This document shows, in pieces, positions 16,717 through 25,103 of a stretch of 62,266 nucleotides of DNA (within the stretch, counting starts at the first letter, position 1; every line of letters starts with the position of its first letter). The translations under genes were made by a program, and so were the position numbers. Source of the stretch: JAPHTQ01 sp050288165 (GTDB taxonomy: Bacteria; Pseudomonadota; Gammaproteobacteria; Thiohalomonadales; Thiohalomonadaceae); NCBI GenBank assembly GCA_050288165.1, contig JBNKDG010000013.1, positions 1-62,266 of the forward strand, given 5' to 3'. Under the pieces are notes generated by a model that saw only the letters and a list, made by a program, of their open reading frames with translations, had not been told where the DNA came from and did not search any database.

Positions 16717-17169
16717 TTATAGTTTACGTGCCATGTTGTTATAGGCGCTGATCTTTACCGATGTAGGATCCGAGTCTGCGGTGTTCGAATGCTCCTCTAG
16801 CTCGATACCAAAATCATCAGCCTGATTTGGGCGCGCTACTTTCTTGCGCCGTTCGTGATTCCTTCTTTCGACTCCACTCCATGGCCTGTCACGCCAATTG
16901 AGGGCGCGGCGCTCGTTGGAGTAGCTGCGGTGGAGGTATTCGTGTAACTCAATCTTTTCCCCGCGCAGAACACCACCGTTGAGCTTCTTGATCGCCTTTA
17001 GGGCGAGACGATCGGAGTCGAAATCGGCGATGGCATATAATGTGCGGCTGCCGTTATCCAGCGGCTGTTCCACCATCCGGATGCGGGCATCACGGGCAAA
17101 ACTTTTGAGATAGGCGACCACGTCGTTGCGCGTGGTCTGGGGATTGAGGTTACCGACATACACTTCCAT
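16717..17169 (-). CDS. RNA-binding protein with one RRM domain
   Basis: A 150-residue protein whose first 80 residues form an RNA recognition motif: RNP2-like MEVYVGNLNP at the start and an RNP1-like ALYAIADFDS-type strand near residue 45 (TLYAIADFD). The tail is rich in Arg and acidic residues and probably disordered. Bacterial single-RRM proteins of this kind bind RNA, and some are cold-responsive, but the target here is unknown. It is monocistronic, convergent with aroE and terminated by the shared hairpin. Confidence 0.88.
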   Translation of the reverse strand: MEVYVGNLNPQTTRNDVVAYLKSFARDARIRMVEQPLDNGSRTLYAIADFDSDRLALKAIKKLNGGVLRGEKIELHEYLHRSYSNERRALNWRDRPWSGVERRNHERRKKVARPNQADDFGIELEEHSNTADSDPTSVKISAYNNMARKL

Positions 17170-17306
17170 ATCGCGACTCCATGCTTTTGTGAACTAATTC
17201 ACACTATAGTCCTATCTGCATTCCATTCAAATAGTAAGGGTATTTCTAACAATCCAATCAAGGCCGCAATCGCGGCTTGAGTGGATTTTCAGAGGTGCCT
17301 TTAAGG

Positions 17307-17837
17307 TTATTCCTGGCGGTAGTCATCTCGCAGGCGGGAGTAGTGTTGTGCAGAGTAGCTGAACCACTCGCGCTCTTCCTGAGTGAGGGCCCGCCCCTTT
17401 TTTACCGGACTGCCCAGCCACAGGTAGCCACCTTCCAGGGTTTTTCCCGGTGGTACCAGGCTGCCCGCTGCCAGCAGCACTTCATCTTCCAGCACTGCGC
17501 CGTCGAGCACCACGGAACCCATGCCGATGAGGCAGCGGTTGCCGATCTTGCAGCCATGCAGGGTGACGTTGTGGCCGACGGTCACATCGTCGCCGATGAG
17601 CAGGGCGAAGCCGCCCGGCGCACCGCCGTGGTCGTGGGTGACGTGTAGCGCCGAGCCGTCCTGGATGTTGCTGCGCTTGCCAATGCGGATGCAGTTGACG
17701 TCGCCACGGGCAACCGCCATCGGCCAGACCGAGCTCTCCTCACCAATGACCACATCACCGATTATCGCGGCGGCCTCGTCGACATAGGCGCTTTCGGCGA
17801 TTTGCGGTTTGATGCCCTTGTAACTGCGAATTGCCAT
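17307..17837 (-). CDS. Gamma-class carbonic anhydrase-like protein (YrdA/CaiE family)
   Basis: A 176-residue left-handed beta-helix protein with hexapeptide repeats (AAAIIGDVVIGEESSVWPMAVARGDVNCIRIG). Likely metal ligands are the histidines in HVTHDH and VGHNVTLHGC. It may hydrate CO2 or act as an acyl-binding trimer; many family members show no measurable carbonic anhydrase activity. I started at ATG 17837 (MAIRSYKGI), the conserved family start, rather than at an upstream codon that would extend into the gorA terminator. It lies downstream of gorA on the same strand, separated by a terminator. Confidence 0.92.
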   Translation of the reverse strand: MAIRSYKGIKPQIAESAYVDEAAAIIGDVVIGEESSVWPMAVARGDVNCIRIGKRSNIQDGSALHVTHDHGGAPGGFALLIGDDVTVGHNVTLHGCKIGNRCLIGMGSVVLDGAVLEDEVLLAAGSLVPPGKTLEGGYLWLGSPVKKGRALTQEEREWFSYSAQHYSRLRDDYRQE

Positions 17838-17863
17838 GTTTCTTAACGCTCCGGGGAAAATTT

Positions 17864-17887
17864 GCGGCATTTTACACGAAATGCCGC
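17864..17887 (-). terminator. Terminator after gorA
   Basis: GCGGCATTT (17864-17872) and AAATGCCGC (17879-17887) form a perfect 9-bp stem with a 6-base loop, four bases past the gorA stop. On the minus strand it is followed by AAATTTTCC, a modest U-run. Confidence 0.75.
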
Positions 17888-17890
17888 ATT

Positions 17891-19240
17891 TTACCGCATC
17901 GTTACCAACTCTTCGGCACTGGTGGGGTGGATAGCGACGGTGTCGTCGAACTGCTTCTTGGTCGCGCCCATCTTCAGCGCCACCGCAAAACCCTGCAGCA
18001 TCTCGTCGACCCCGTGGCCGATCATGTGGATGCCAACCACCTTCTCCTGCGCACCGACGCAGACCAGTTTCATCGCAGTGCGGGTCTTGTGCGGGGTCAG
18101 GGCGTGGTACATGGGGGTGAAGCGGGTCTGGTAGACCTTGACCGCCTCGCCGTGCTTCTCCCGCGCTTCGCCCTCGGTCAGTCCCACCGTGCCAATGGGG
18201 GGGTGACTGAACATCACCGTGGGGATGTTATCGTAATCCAGGCGGCGTTCCGGCTGGTTATTGAACAGACGATCACCAAGGCGACGGGCGGCGGCAATGG
18301 CCACCGGGGTGAGCTGGGCTCGACCAGTGACGTCACCGACGGCATAGACGCCAGCCACATTGGTGTTCTGGAACTCGTCGGTGGGAATGTAACCGGCCTC
18401 ATTCATCGCGACACCTGCGGCGGCCAGGTTGAGATCGGCGGTGAGCGGTTCACGGCCGATGGCCCAGATCAGGGTGTCGAAGCCCTTCATGATATGGCCG
18501 CTCTGGCAGTAAAGCGTCAGGGTGCCATCCTGCTCTTTCTCCACCTTCTCCAGATTGATGTTGGGCAGGATGTTGACCCCGTCGTTGACCATCTCTTCCA
18601 TCAGCGCCTCGCGCAGCATGGCGTCGAAGTTGGCAAGGAAGTGCTGGCGGCGCAGTAGCAGATCCACATCGGAACCCAGCGCATTCAGCAGGCCGGCCAG
18701 CTCCACTGCGATATAACCGGCACCGACCACCGCCACCCGCTTTGGCTGTTCGGTGAGGGCGAAGAAGCCGTCGGAGGTGATGCCCAGTTCTGCACCCGGA
18801 ATCTCCGGTACCATCGGTCGCCCGCCGGGGGAGATCACGATATGGTCGGCGGTGTAGCGCTCGCCGTTGACCTCCAGGGTGTGGGCGTCGACGAATTTCG
18901 CCTGGCCTTTGAGCCAGTCGATGTTGGAGTCGGTGAGGTAGTTGCCGTACCAGTCGTTGATCCCCTGAATATAGTCTTCACGGCCCTTGACCAGGGTGGT
19001 CCAGTCGAAGTCGTTGACCATCACGTCGAAGCCGTAGCCGCGGGCGTCGCGCAGGGCATGGGCGATGGAGGCCGCATTCCACATCACCTTTTTCGGCACG
19101 CAGCCGACGTTGACGCAGGTGCCACCCATTTTGGCCATTTCGATAACCGCGGCCTTTTTGCCGTACATCGCTGCCCGCTCTGCGGCGGAGAGGCCGCCGC
19201 TGCCGCCGCCGATGGCGAGGAGATCGTAGTGTTTGCTCAT
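17891..19240 (-). CDS. gorA: Glutathione-disulfide reductase
   Basis: A 449-residue FAD enzyme that keeps glutathione reduced with NADPH. The N-terminal FAD-binding GGGSGGLSAAERAA is followed by the redox-active pair in GGTCVNVGCVPKK (about residues 40-52). A second Rossmann motif GAGYIAVELAG binds NADPH. The C-terminal catalytic HPTSAEELV is intact. Length is normal for the family. It is divergent from the DUF6901-like gene and probably monocistronic. Confidence 0.97.
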   Translation of the reverse strand: MSKHYDLLAIGGGSGGLSAAERAAMYGKKAAVIEMAKMGGTCVNVGCVPKKVMWNAASIAHALRDARGYGFDVMVNDFDWTTLVKGREDYIQGINDWYGNYLTDSNIDWLKGQAKFVDAHTLEVNGERYTADHIVISPGGRPMVPEIPGAELGITSDGFFALTEQPKRVAVVGAGYIAVELAGLLNALGSDVDLLLRRQHFLANFDAMLREALMEEMVNDGVNILPNINLEKVEKEQDGTLTLYCQSGHIMKGFDTLIWAIGREPLTADLNLAAAGVAMNEAGYIPTDEFQNTNVAGVYAVGDVTGRAQLTPVAIAAARRLGDRLFNNQPERRLDYDNIPTVMFSHPPIGTVGLTEGEAREKHGEAVKVYQTRFTPMYHALTPHKTRTAMKLVCVGAQEKVVGIHMIGHGVDEMLQGFAVALKMGATKKQFDDTVAIHPTSAEELVTMR

Positions 19241-19388
19241 ATTCGTTCCTGTTGGTGTCTGGGGAGGCCGTGACAGAACCCGGATTATGTCGGTTCAAGG
19301 GACTCTTTGTAAGGGTTTGTCCGCCACAATTAAACCCTGATACTATCTCCACGGTTTAACGCCCTGTCCTGAGAGGATGAACAAGAAG

Positions 19389-20096
19389 ATGGCTCACATC
19401 TCGTACGATTACCGGTTTTTGTTTGAGGATGGACGCCTCGAGGTATTTGAAGTCCGTCTGGATGCGGCAACTTTGGAGCCGCTGAATCCTACCCCCAAAC
19501 ACCCGCGGGACTGGACGATGCTGGAGTCCAACAAGTGTAGCCACTGCCCGCTGGATGCCCTGGAGCATCCGCATTGCCCGTTGGCGCTGCGCCTGCAGCC
19601 GCTGACTGATCGCATGAGCGGTGTCACCTCTATCGACAATGTCGAGATCACGGTGACCGTGTATGAGCGCAACATCACCCGTAGCGCCACCGCCCAGGAG
19701 GCGATCAGCTCGCTGATGGGGATCATCACCGCCACCAGCGGCTGCCCTCACACCGTCTTCTTCAAGCCAATGGCCCGCTTCCATCTGCCCTTCGCCAACA
19801 CCCGTGAGACCTTCTATCGGGCCGCCTCCATGTACATGCTGGGCCAGTACTATCGCTGGCAGGCGGGCAAGAATGTCGATATGGAACTGAATGGCCTGCT
19901 CGATTTCTACAGCCAGGTGGCCAAGGTCAATAAGGGCATTGCTGAACGACTCCGCGCCGAGCGCCGCGAGGACGGTACGGTGAACGCGGTGGTGCTGCTC
20001 GATATGTTCGTCAAGAGCATGCCGGTGCTGATCAAGGAGACCCTGGAGGAGTTCAAACCGCTGTTCCAGCCCTACATCAATATGGAGTTGAAGTAG
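19389..20096 (+). CDS. Conserved hypothetical protein (DUF6901-like)
   Basis: A protein of about 235 residues beginning MAHISYDYRFLFEDGRLEVF. A cluster CSHCPLDALEHPHCPLA near residue 52 holds three cysteines and two histidines in a metal-binding-like arrangement. The rest is mixed alpha/beta with conserved-looking ATSGCPHTVFFKPMARFHLPF. I recall similar proteins grouped as DUF6901, but the activity is unknown. I prefer ATG 19389 because the alternative at 19377 has its purine-rich sequence directly against the codon. It is divergent from gorA. Confidence 0.7.
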   Translation: MAHISYDYRFLFEDGRLEVFEVRLDAATLEPLNPTPKHPRDWTMLESNKCSHCPLDALEHPHCPLALRLQPLTDRMSGVTSIDNVEITVTVYERNITRSATAQEAISSLMGIITATSGCPHTVFFKPMARFHLPFANTRETFYRAASMYMLGQYYRWQAGKNVDMELNGLLDFYSQVAKVNKGIAERLRAERREDGTVNAVVLLDMFVKSMPVLIKETLEEFKPLFQPYINMELK

Positions 20097-20133
20097 CGGC
20101 GGCAATATCCCGGTATTTTTATCAAATTTTTTC

Positions 20134-20230
20134 TTGACTGGATTCCTCGGGATTGGTTAGAGTAGTCCCGTACCAGTTATTGGTTACATCCCCAAGTTAA
20201 AAAGGAAGGCGGAAACGTCTTCCTTTTTTT
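20134..20230 (+). ncRNA. Candidate small RNA with promoter and terminator
   Basis: In the 327-bp gap before the SulP gene, TTGACT (20134-20139) and TAGAGT (20158-20163) are spaced 18 bp as a possible promoter. About 60 bases downstream is a strong terminator: AAAAAGGAAG (20199-20208) pairs with CTTCCTTTTT (20219-20228) and continues into a T-run. A short hairpin CCA/TGG near 20173 lies between. No open reading frame occurs inside, so the unit could yield an RNA of about 65 bases. The rest of the gap (20231-20423) shows only a leader to sulP. Confidence 0.4.
20199..20230 (+). terminator. Rho-independent terminator
   Basis: A ten-base A/G-rich arm AAAAAGGAAG and its complement CTTCCTTTTT close around GCGGAAACGT, followed by T residues. 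It terminates the DUF6901-like transcript or the candidate small RNA upstream. Confidence 0.85.
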
Positions 20231-20423
20231 ATGCCTTTTTTACATTTCTAAATAAAACAACGAGTTACAGTTATACCTTTGCGCAATGCCCGGAAATAGT
20301 CGATAATAAGCGCCTTCTTATTGAGCCTCCGCTGTATCCCCTGAATTCAAGAGACGCCAGTTCTCCAGGCGGCATGAGGCCACCCGAATTTAATTTGCCC
20401 GCACTTTTGCCGGAGTCGCCTTG

Positions 20424-22196
20424 ATGTCCAATTTGTTCTGTAATCTGAGCCTGATCCGCTGGCTGCCATTTTTGCGCTGGTTCCAACTGGTCAATCGCGA
20501 TAGCGTGCGCGCCGATATCATGGCCGGTCTGACCGGTGCGGTTATCGTGCTGCCACAGGGCGTCGCCTTTGCCATGATCGCCGGTCTGCCCCCGGAATAT
20601 GGCCTCTACACCGCCATCGTGCCACCGATTATCGCCGCCCTGTTTGGCTCTTCCTTCCATCTGATCTCGGGTCCGACCACCGCCATCTCCATTGTGGTCT
20701 TCAGTACCATTAGCCCGCTGGCCGAACCGGGCAGTGCCCAGTACATCACCCTGGTGCTGACCCTGACCTTCATCGCCGGTCTGTTCCAACTGGCGCTCGG
20801 TCTGGCGCGTATGGGGACGCTGGTTAACTTCGTCTCCCACACGGTAGTTGTCGGCTTCACCGCCGGTGCGGCGATCCTGATCGGTACCAGTCAGCTCAAG
20901 CACTTCTTCGGTGTTGATATTCCCCGCGGTGAATCGTTTGCCCACACCTGGGTGGTGCTGTTCCAGAAGATGCCCGAGGCGAACCCCTACGTGATCGCCG
21001 TGGCCCTGGTGACCCTGTTGAGCGCCATTATCTTTAAGAAGCTGCTGCCGCGTTGGCCCAACATGCTGTTTGCGATGGTGGTCGGCGCGGTGCTGGCATG
21101 GGTATTCGGTGCACAGGAACACGGTATCAGGCTGGTAGGTAGTCTGCCGGGTCAGCTACCGCCGCTGTCACTGCCTGACTTTTCCCTCGGCACCATCCGC
21201 GATCTCGCTTCCGGCGGTCTGGCGGTAGCACTACTGGGTCTGGTCGAAGCGGTCTCCATCGCCCGCTCGGTGGCCTCCAAGTCACACCAGCGCATTGATG
21301 GTAACCAGGAGTTCATCGGCCAGGGTCTGGCCAATGTGTTCGGTTCTTTTGTTTCCTCCTACGCCTCTTCCGGCTCCTTTACCCGTACCGGGGTGAACTA
21401 CACCGCCGGGGCGCGTACGCCGATGGCGGCGATCACCGCAGCGGTATCGTTGGCGCTGATCCTGCTGTTGATTGCACCGCTGACCGCCTACCTGCCGATC
21501 CCGGCGATGGCGGGGATTCTGTTGCTGGTAGCCTATAACCTGATCGACTGGCACCACATCCACAGCATCGTTCACACCAGCCGTGCCGAAGCCAGTGTAC
21601 TGGCGACCACCTTCTTCGCCACCCTGTTCCTGGAACTGGAATTTGCTATCTATGCCGGGGTGATGCTGTCACTGGTGATGTACCTCAACCGTACCTCGCG
21701 CCCGACCATCACCACCATGGCACCCGACCCGAGCGAGATAAACCGGCCGATGGTTAACATCGCCCGTCAGCCGCAACCGCAGTGCCCGCAACTGCGCATC
21801 GTACGTCTCGACGGTTCGCTGTTCTTCGGTGCGGTGAATCATGCCGCCAACCTGTTCCGCAACTTTACCGACGAATCACCGGAACAGAAGCATATTCTGG
21901 TGCTGGCGCATTCCATCAACTTCATCGATGTGGCTGGGGCTGAATGGCTGATGCAGGAGGCCAACCGTCTGCGACAGCTTGGCGGTGGACTCTATCTGTG
22001 TAATCCGAAAGAGACGGTGTGTGAGTTCATGCGCAAGAGCGGTTTGATCGATGCGATTGGCGAGGCAAATGTCTTTGACTCCAAGAGCGAAGCGATTCAG
22101 ACCATCTTCCTTCGGCTCAAACGCGACAAGTGTCGTCAGTGTGATCGGCGCATTTTCCAGGAGTGTCACAGCGTTCCTGTGGTTAAAGCGGCCTAA
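20424..22196 (+). CDS. SulP-family anion permease with C-terminal STAS domain
   Basis: A 590-residue inner-membrane transporter. The N-terminal two-thirds contains the SulP pattern (AGLTGAVIVLPQGVAFAMIAGLPPEYGLY near residue 35 and about 11-12 TM helices). The C-terminal soluble part (LRIVRLDGSLFFGAVNHAA...HSINFIDVAGAEWL) is a STAS domain. Members carry sulfate, bicarbonate or other anions. A short cysteine-bearing tail (CRQCDRRIFQEC) is present. I used ATG 20424 rather than TTG 20421. No neighbouring gene fixes the substrate; the two carbonic anhydrases in this window are several kb away. Confidence 0.93.
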   Translation: MSNLFCNLSLIRWLPFLRWFQLVNRDSVRADIMAGLTGAVIVLPQGVAFAMIAGLPPEYGLYTAIVPPIIAALFGSSFHLISGPTTAISIVVFSTISPLAEPGSAQYITLVLTLTFIAGLFQLALGLARMGTLVNFVSHTVVVGFTAGAAILIGTSQLKHFFGVDIPRGESFAHTWVVLFQKMPEANPYVIAVALVTLLSAIIFKKLLPRWPNMLFAMVVGAVLAWVFGAQEHGIRLVGSLPGQLPPLSLPDFSLGTIRDLASGGLAVALLGLVEAVSIARSVASKSHQRIDGNQEFIGQGLANVFGSFVSSYASSGSFTRTGVNYTAGARTPMAAITAAVSLALILLLIAPLTAYLPIPAMAGILLLVAYNLIDWHHIHSIVHTSRAEASVLATTFFATLFLELEFAIYAGVMLSLVMYLNRTSRPTITTMAPDPSEINRPMVNIARQPQPQCPQLRIVRLDGSLFFGAVNHAANLFRNFTDESPEQKHILVLAHSINFIDVAGAEWLMQEANRLRQLGGGLYLCNPKETVCEFMRKSGLIDAIGEANVFDSKSEAIQTIFLRLKRDKCRQCDRRIFQECHSVPVVKAA

Positions 22197-22209
22197 CGTC
22201 TAAACACTA

Positions 22210-23205
22210 TTAACCCAATTTCAACGGCGGCTCATCGAGCCGCCGTTGTTGTTCTCGCAGAGTTAAAATCTGTTCTTCCCAGTACTTCACCGTATTGAAC
22301 CAGGGAAAGGCCATGGGAAAGGCTGGGTCCTGCCAGCGTCGCGCCAGCCAGGCGGCATAGTGCAACAGGCGCAGGGTACGTAACGATTCGATGAGCGCCA
22401 GTTGGCGGCGGTCGAAATCGAAAAATTCCTCATAGCCTTCCAGTATCTCGCTCAGTTGCTTCACCATATCCGAACGTTCGCCGCTCAACAGCATCCACAG
22501 ATCCTGCACCGCAGGACCCATACGACAGTCATCCAGATCGACCAGGTGTGCGCCGCTATCGGTCCACAAAATATTGCCCGGATGGAAGTCGCCATGTAGG
22601 CGGATAGGGGTGTAGCTGACGGAAGCAAAGCGCGCCTTGACGGTGGTGAGCAGTTCCTCAGCCAGATCACGATACTGGCGTTCATACTCGACAGGTAAAA
22701 AGCCATTCTCCAGCAGAAAGGCGAGACTCTCATCGCCAAAGGTTTTCGTGGTCAGTTCCGGTCGATAGGCAAAAGGCCTGGCGGAACCGAGTGCATGAAT
22801 ACGACCGAGAAACTGTCCCAGACGATATTGGGTATCGGGATCGAACAGCTCCGGGCTGCGCCCGCCACGGCGGGGAAAAAGTGCGAAACGAAAGCCGTTA
22901 AAACGATGCAGGGTATCGCCGTTGGCATTGATTAACGGCGCGACGACGGGGATCTCCAGTTCAGCCAGTGCCAGGGCAAACTGATGCTCCTCCAGAATCT
23001 GCTCATCGCTCCAGCGCTCGGGGCGATAGAACTTGCCAACCACAAAACCTTCCTGCTCCTCGCCTATCTGGTAAACCCGATTCTCGTAACTGTTCAACGC
23101 CAGCAGGGAACCGGTCGGCAAATATCCCTCGCTTTCCACTGCGTCGAGTACCGTGTCCGGGGTCAGGTTTTCGTAGGGATGGTGATTCCCGATAGCATCT
23201 GGCAA
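22210..23205 (-). CDS. srkA: Stress response kinase A (YihE/RdoA), Ser/Thr protein kinase
   Basis: A 331-residue choline-kinase-fold protein kinase. The ATP-binding strand region (YENRVYQIGEEQEGFVVGKFYRPERW) is followed by the catalytic loop RLHGDFHPGNILW and the metal-binding HLVDLDDCRMGP. It matches SrkA, which in enterics counters stress-induced death and is cotranscribed with dsbA. Here no dsbA follows. It is convergent with sulP, and the start is 48 bp from the divergent xthA. Confidence 0.93.
   Translation of the reverse strand: MPDAIGNHHPYENLTPDTVLDAVESEGYLPTGSLLALNSYENRVYQIGEEQEGFVVGKFYRPERWSDEQILEEHQFALALAELEIPVVAPLINANGDTLHRFNGFRFALFPRRGGRSPELFDPDTQYRLGQFLGRIHALGSARPFAYRPELTTKTFGDESLAFLLENGFLPVEYERQYRDLAEELLTTVKARFASVSYTPIRLHGDFHPGNILWTDSGAHLVDLDDCRMGPAVQDLWMLLSGERSDMVKQLSEILEGYEEFFDFDRRQLALIESLRTLRLLHYAAWLARRWQDPAFPMAFPWFNTVKYWEEQILTLREQQRRLDEPPLKLG
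22223..22247 (+). terminator. Hairpin inside the srkA 3' end, probable sulP terminator
   Basis: AACGGCGGCT (22223-22232) and AGCCGCCGTT (22238-22247) give a perfect 10-bp stem with a CATCG loop, 26 bases past the sulP stop and followed by GTTGTT. It lies within the last codons of the convergent srkA gene, so the same bases encode protein and a terminator-like hairpin. Confidence 0.6.
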
Positions 23206-23253
23206 GGTAAGGGTTCCCGGTAACAGTTACGGTATATGGTATATGGGCTCACG

Positions 23254-24018
23254 ATGAAGATTGCCTCCTGGAATGTCAATTCACTTAATGTCCGCCTGCC
23301 GCATGTTTTGCAGTGGCTGGAGACTGGGCAGCCCGATGTGCTGGCGCTGCAGGAGACCAAACTGGTCGACGAAAAGTTTCCCGTAGCCGAGATCGAAGCT
23401 GCAGGTTATCAAGTAGCCTACTCGGGGCAGAAGACCTACAACGGTGTGGCGTTGTTGAGTAAGCATGCCATTGAAGATGCGATTACTGACGTTCCCGGAC
23501 TGGATGATCCGCAAAGACGTATTCTGGGTGCAACCATCAATGGTGTACGCATTCTCGATCTCTATGTGGTCAATGGCCAGGAGGTCGGGTCGGAGAAGTA
23601 TGCGCACAAATTGCACTGGCTGGAAAAGGTGCGTGAATACATTGCCCAGGATATGAAGTCCCATCAGCACTATGTGGTGCTGGGAGATTTCAATATTGCC
23701 CCGAGCGATGCCGATGTTCACGATCCCAAGGCGTGGCATGAAAAAATATTGTGCAGTACGCCGGAGCGTGCGGCGTTGCAGTCGATGCTTGATCTTGGCC
23801 TGACAGACACCTTCCGTCTGTTTGAGCAGGAAGAAAAGTCCTTCAGTTGGTGGGACTACCGCATGAATGGATTCAAGCGCAATCTGGGTCTGCGTATTGA
23901 TCTGATTCTCGCCAGCGAGAGTTTGGCGAGGACGTGTCACTCCTCGGTGATCGACAAGACTCCACGCGGTTGGGACAGACCTTCGGATCATGCGCCAATC
24001 GTAGCTGAGTTTTCATAG
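23254..24018 (+). CDS. xthA: Exodeoxyribonuclease III
   Basis: A 254-residue EEP-fold nuclease with the hallmark start MKIASWNVNSLNVRLPHV. Catalytic motifs are LALQETKLVDEKFP (metal-binding Glu), the VVLGDFNIAPSDADV region and C-terminal SDHAPIVAEF. It cleaves abasic sites and degrades one strand of duplex DNA in base-excision repair. I placed the start at 23254 because it gives the conserved N-terminus; an upstream codon at 23236 adds six unrelated residues. Divergent from srkA. Confidence 0.95.
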   Translation: MKIASWNVNSLNVRLPHVLQWLETGQPDVLALQETKLVDEKFPVAEIEAAGYQVAYSGQKTYNGVALLSKHAIEDAITDVPGLDDPQRRILGATINGVRILDLYVVNGQEVGSEKYAHKLHWLEKVREYIAQDMKSHQHYVVLGDFNIAPSDADVHDPKAWHEKILCSTPERAALQSMLDLGLTDTFRLFEQEEKSFSWWDYRMNGFKRNLGLRIDLILASESLARTCHSSVIDKTPRGWDRPSDHAPIVAEFS

Positions 24019-24109
24019 ATCTGAATGATTTATGCGGTGTTGTGCAGCAAAACCGTATTTCACTGTTGTCGTCGATAAAGAGCTTCGGAACTAAGCAGCA
24101 GATATCTAC

Positions 24110-24979
24110 CTAGAGCCAGTCGGTCAACATAACGCCCACCCCGATACGATTGTTGTAGTGATCGTAATCGATGAGTGACTCACCATAGCCATTAAATATC
24201 TGTAGATAACCGCGCAGGCGGTCGCCAATCGGAAAGGTGTAATCCAGCTGTATAGCGCCACGATTTTCACTGCGCAGGTTGTTGCGCAGCATAACCCCCA
24301 GCGTGTGGCCCTCATATTTCTGCAGCATGCGCAGCTCGAAGTTTCCCAAGTACTTCTCAATGTCCGGATTGTCGTCACTCTGTTTCGGTTCCGGGACACG
24401 CCACCACGGTTTAAGGCTGGCATAGAAGTCACCTCGCTCCGCAATCAATTCCAGCATGATGCGATTCCAGCTGCGTGAAAGCGGTTCGCTGCGACCATTT
24501 GATTGATGGTTGAGAGAGAATCCCGCCAGACGCCATCGCATACCGAGTGCTTTCTCTTCTATCGGGAATGCGAAGATCAATTCAGGTTCGTAATTGTTTT
24601 CACGAAAAGGCGAGGAGGAACGTCCGTTGTAGGCCTGCCAGTACGATTGCTGGGTATAGCCAAAGGAGAGATAGCCGTCACCGAAGAAGATGCCCTCAGC
24701 GATGGGAACCCGAAAACTGAACTGGAATTTGATTTCGTTAGGTTCGGGCAGCAGGTCACTACCTGCCGCCTGGTAGGGCGCTTCGTTGGGATTGGCATTA
24801 TAGGCCAGCGGTAAAATATAGGTCGGACGATAGGGGGTGATGGAGAACGGGTTATCGCGGATCTCCCACTCCAGTGCCATGCGTCGATCAATCGCTGAGT
24901 CCTGCTCGGGTTCTTCGGCGGTGGCAGTTTGCAGCATAGCCAGGGTGGCAAGCAGCAACAGGGGCAGGGGATTTCTCAT
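24110..24979 (-). CDS. pldA: Outer-membrane phospholipase A
   Basis: A 289-residue beta-barrel enzyme with a cleavable signal peptide (MRNPLPLLLLATLAMLQTATA). The catalytic triad is visible as His and Ser in NHQSNGRS and Asn in RSWNRIML. The C-terminus ends VGVMLTDWL, with an aromatic/leucine BAM-recognition pattern. It hydrolyses phospholipids that reach the outer leaflet and is active as a calcium-bound dimer. It is monocistronic and divergent from ubiD. Confidence 0.95.
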   Translation of the reverse strand: MRNPLPLLLLATLAMLQTATAEEPEQDSAIDRRMALEWEIRDNPFSITPYRPTYILPLAYNANPNEAPYQAAGSDLLPEPNEIKFQFSFRVPIAEGIFFGDGYLSFGYTQQSYWQAYNGRSSSPFRENNYEPELIFAFPIEEKALGMRWRLAGFSLNHQSNGRSEPLSRSWNRIMLELIAERGDFYASLKPWWRVPEPKQSDDNPDIEKYLGNFELRMLQKYEGHTLGVMLRNNLRSENRGAIQLDYTFPIGDRLRGYLQIFNGYGESLIDYDHYNNRIGVGVMLTDWL

Positions 24980-25103
24980 CGGTAGCCGTATTCAGTCGTG
25001 GATATGCTGAAGTGTAAAGGAACCGCCGTGCTGGTGGATACTTTTCGGGTTTGCCTCGGCATCATCGCCCACGCATAATGCTCCAAATTCAAACAGTACG
25101 GCG

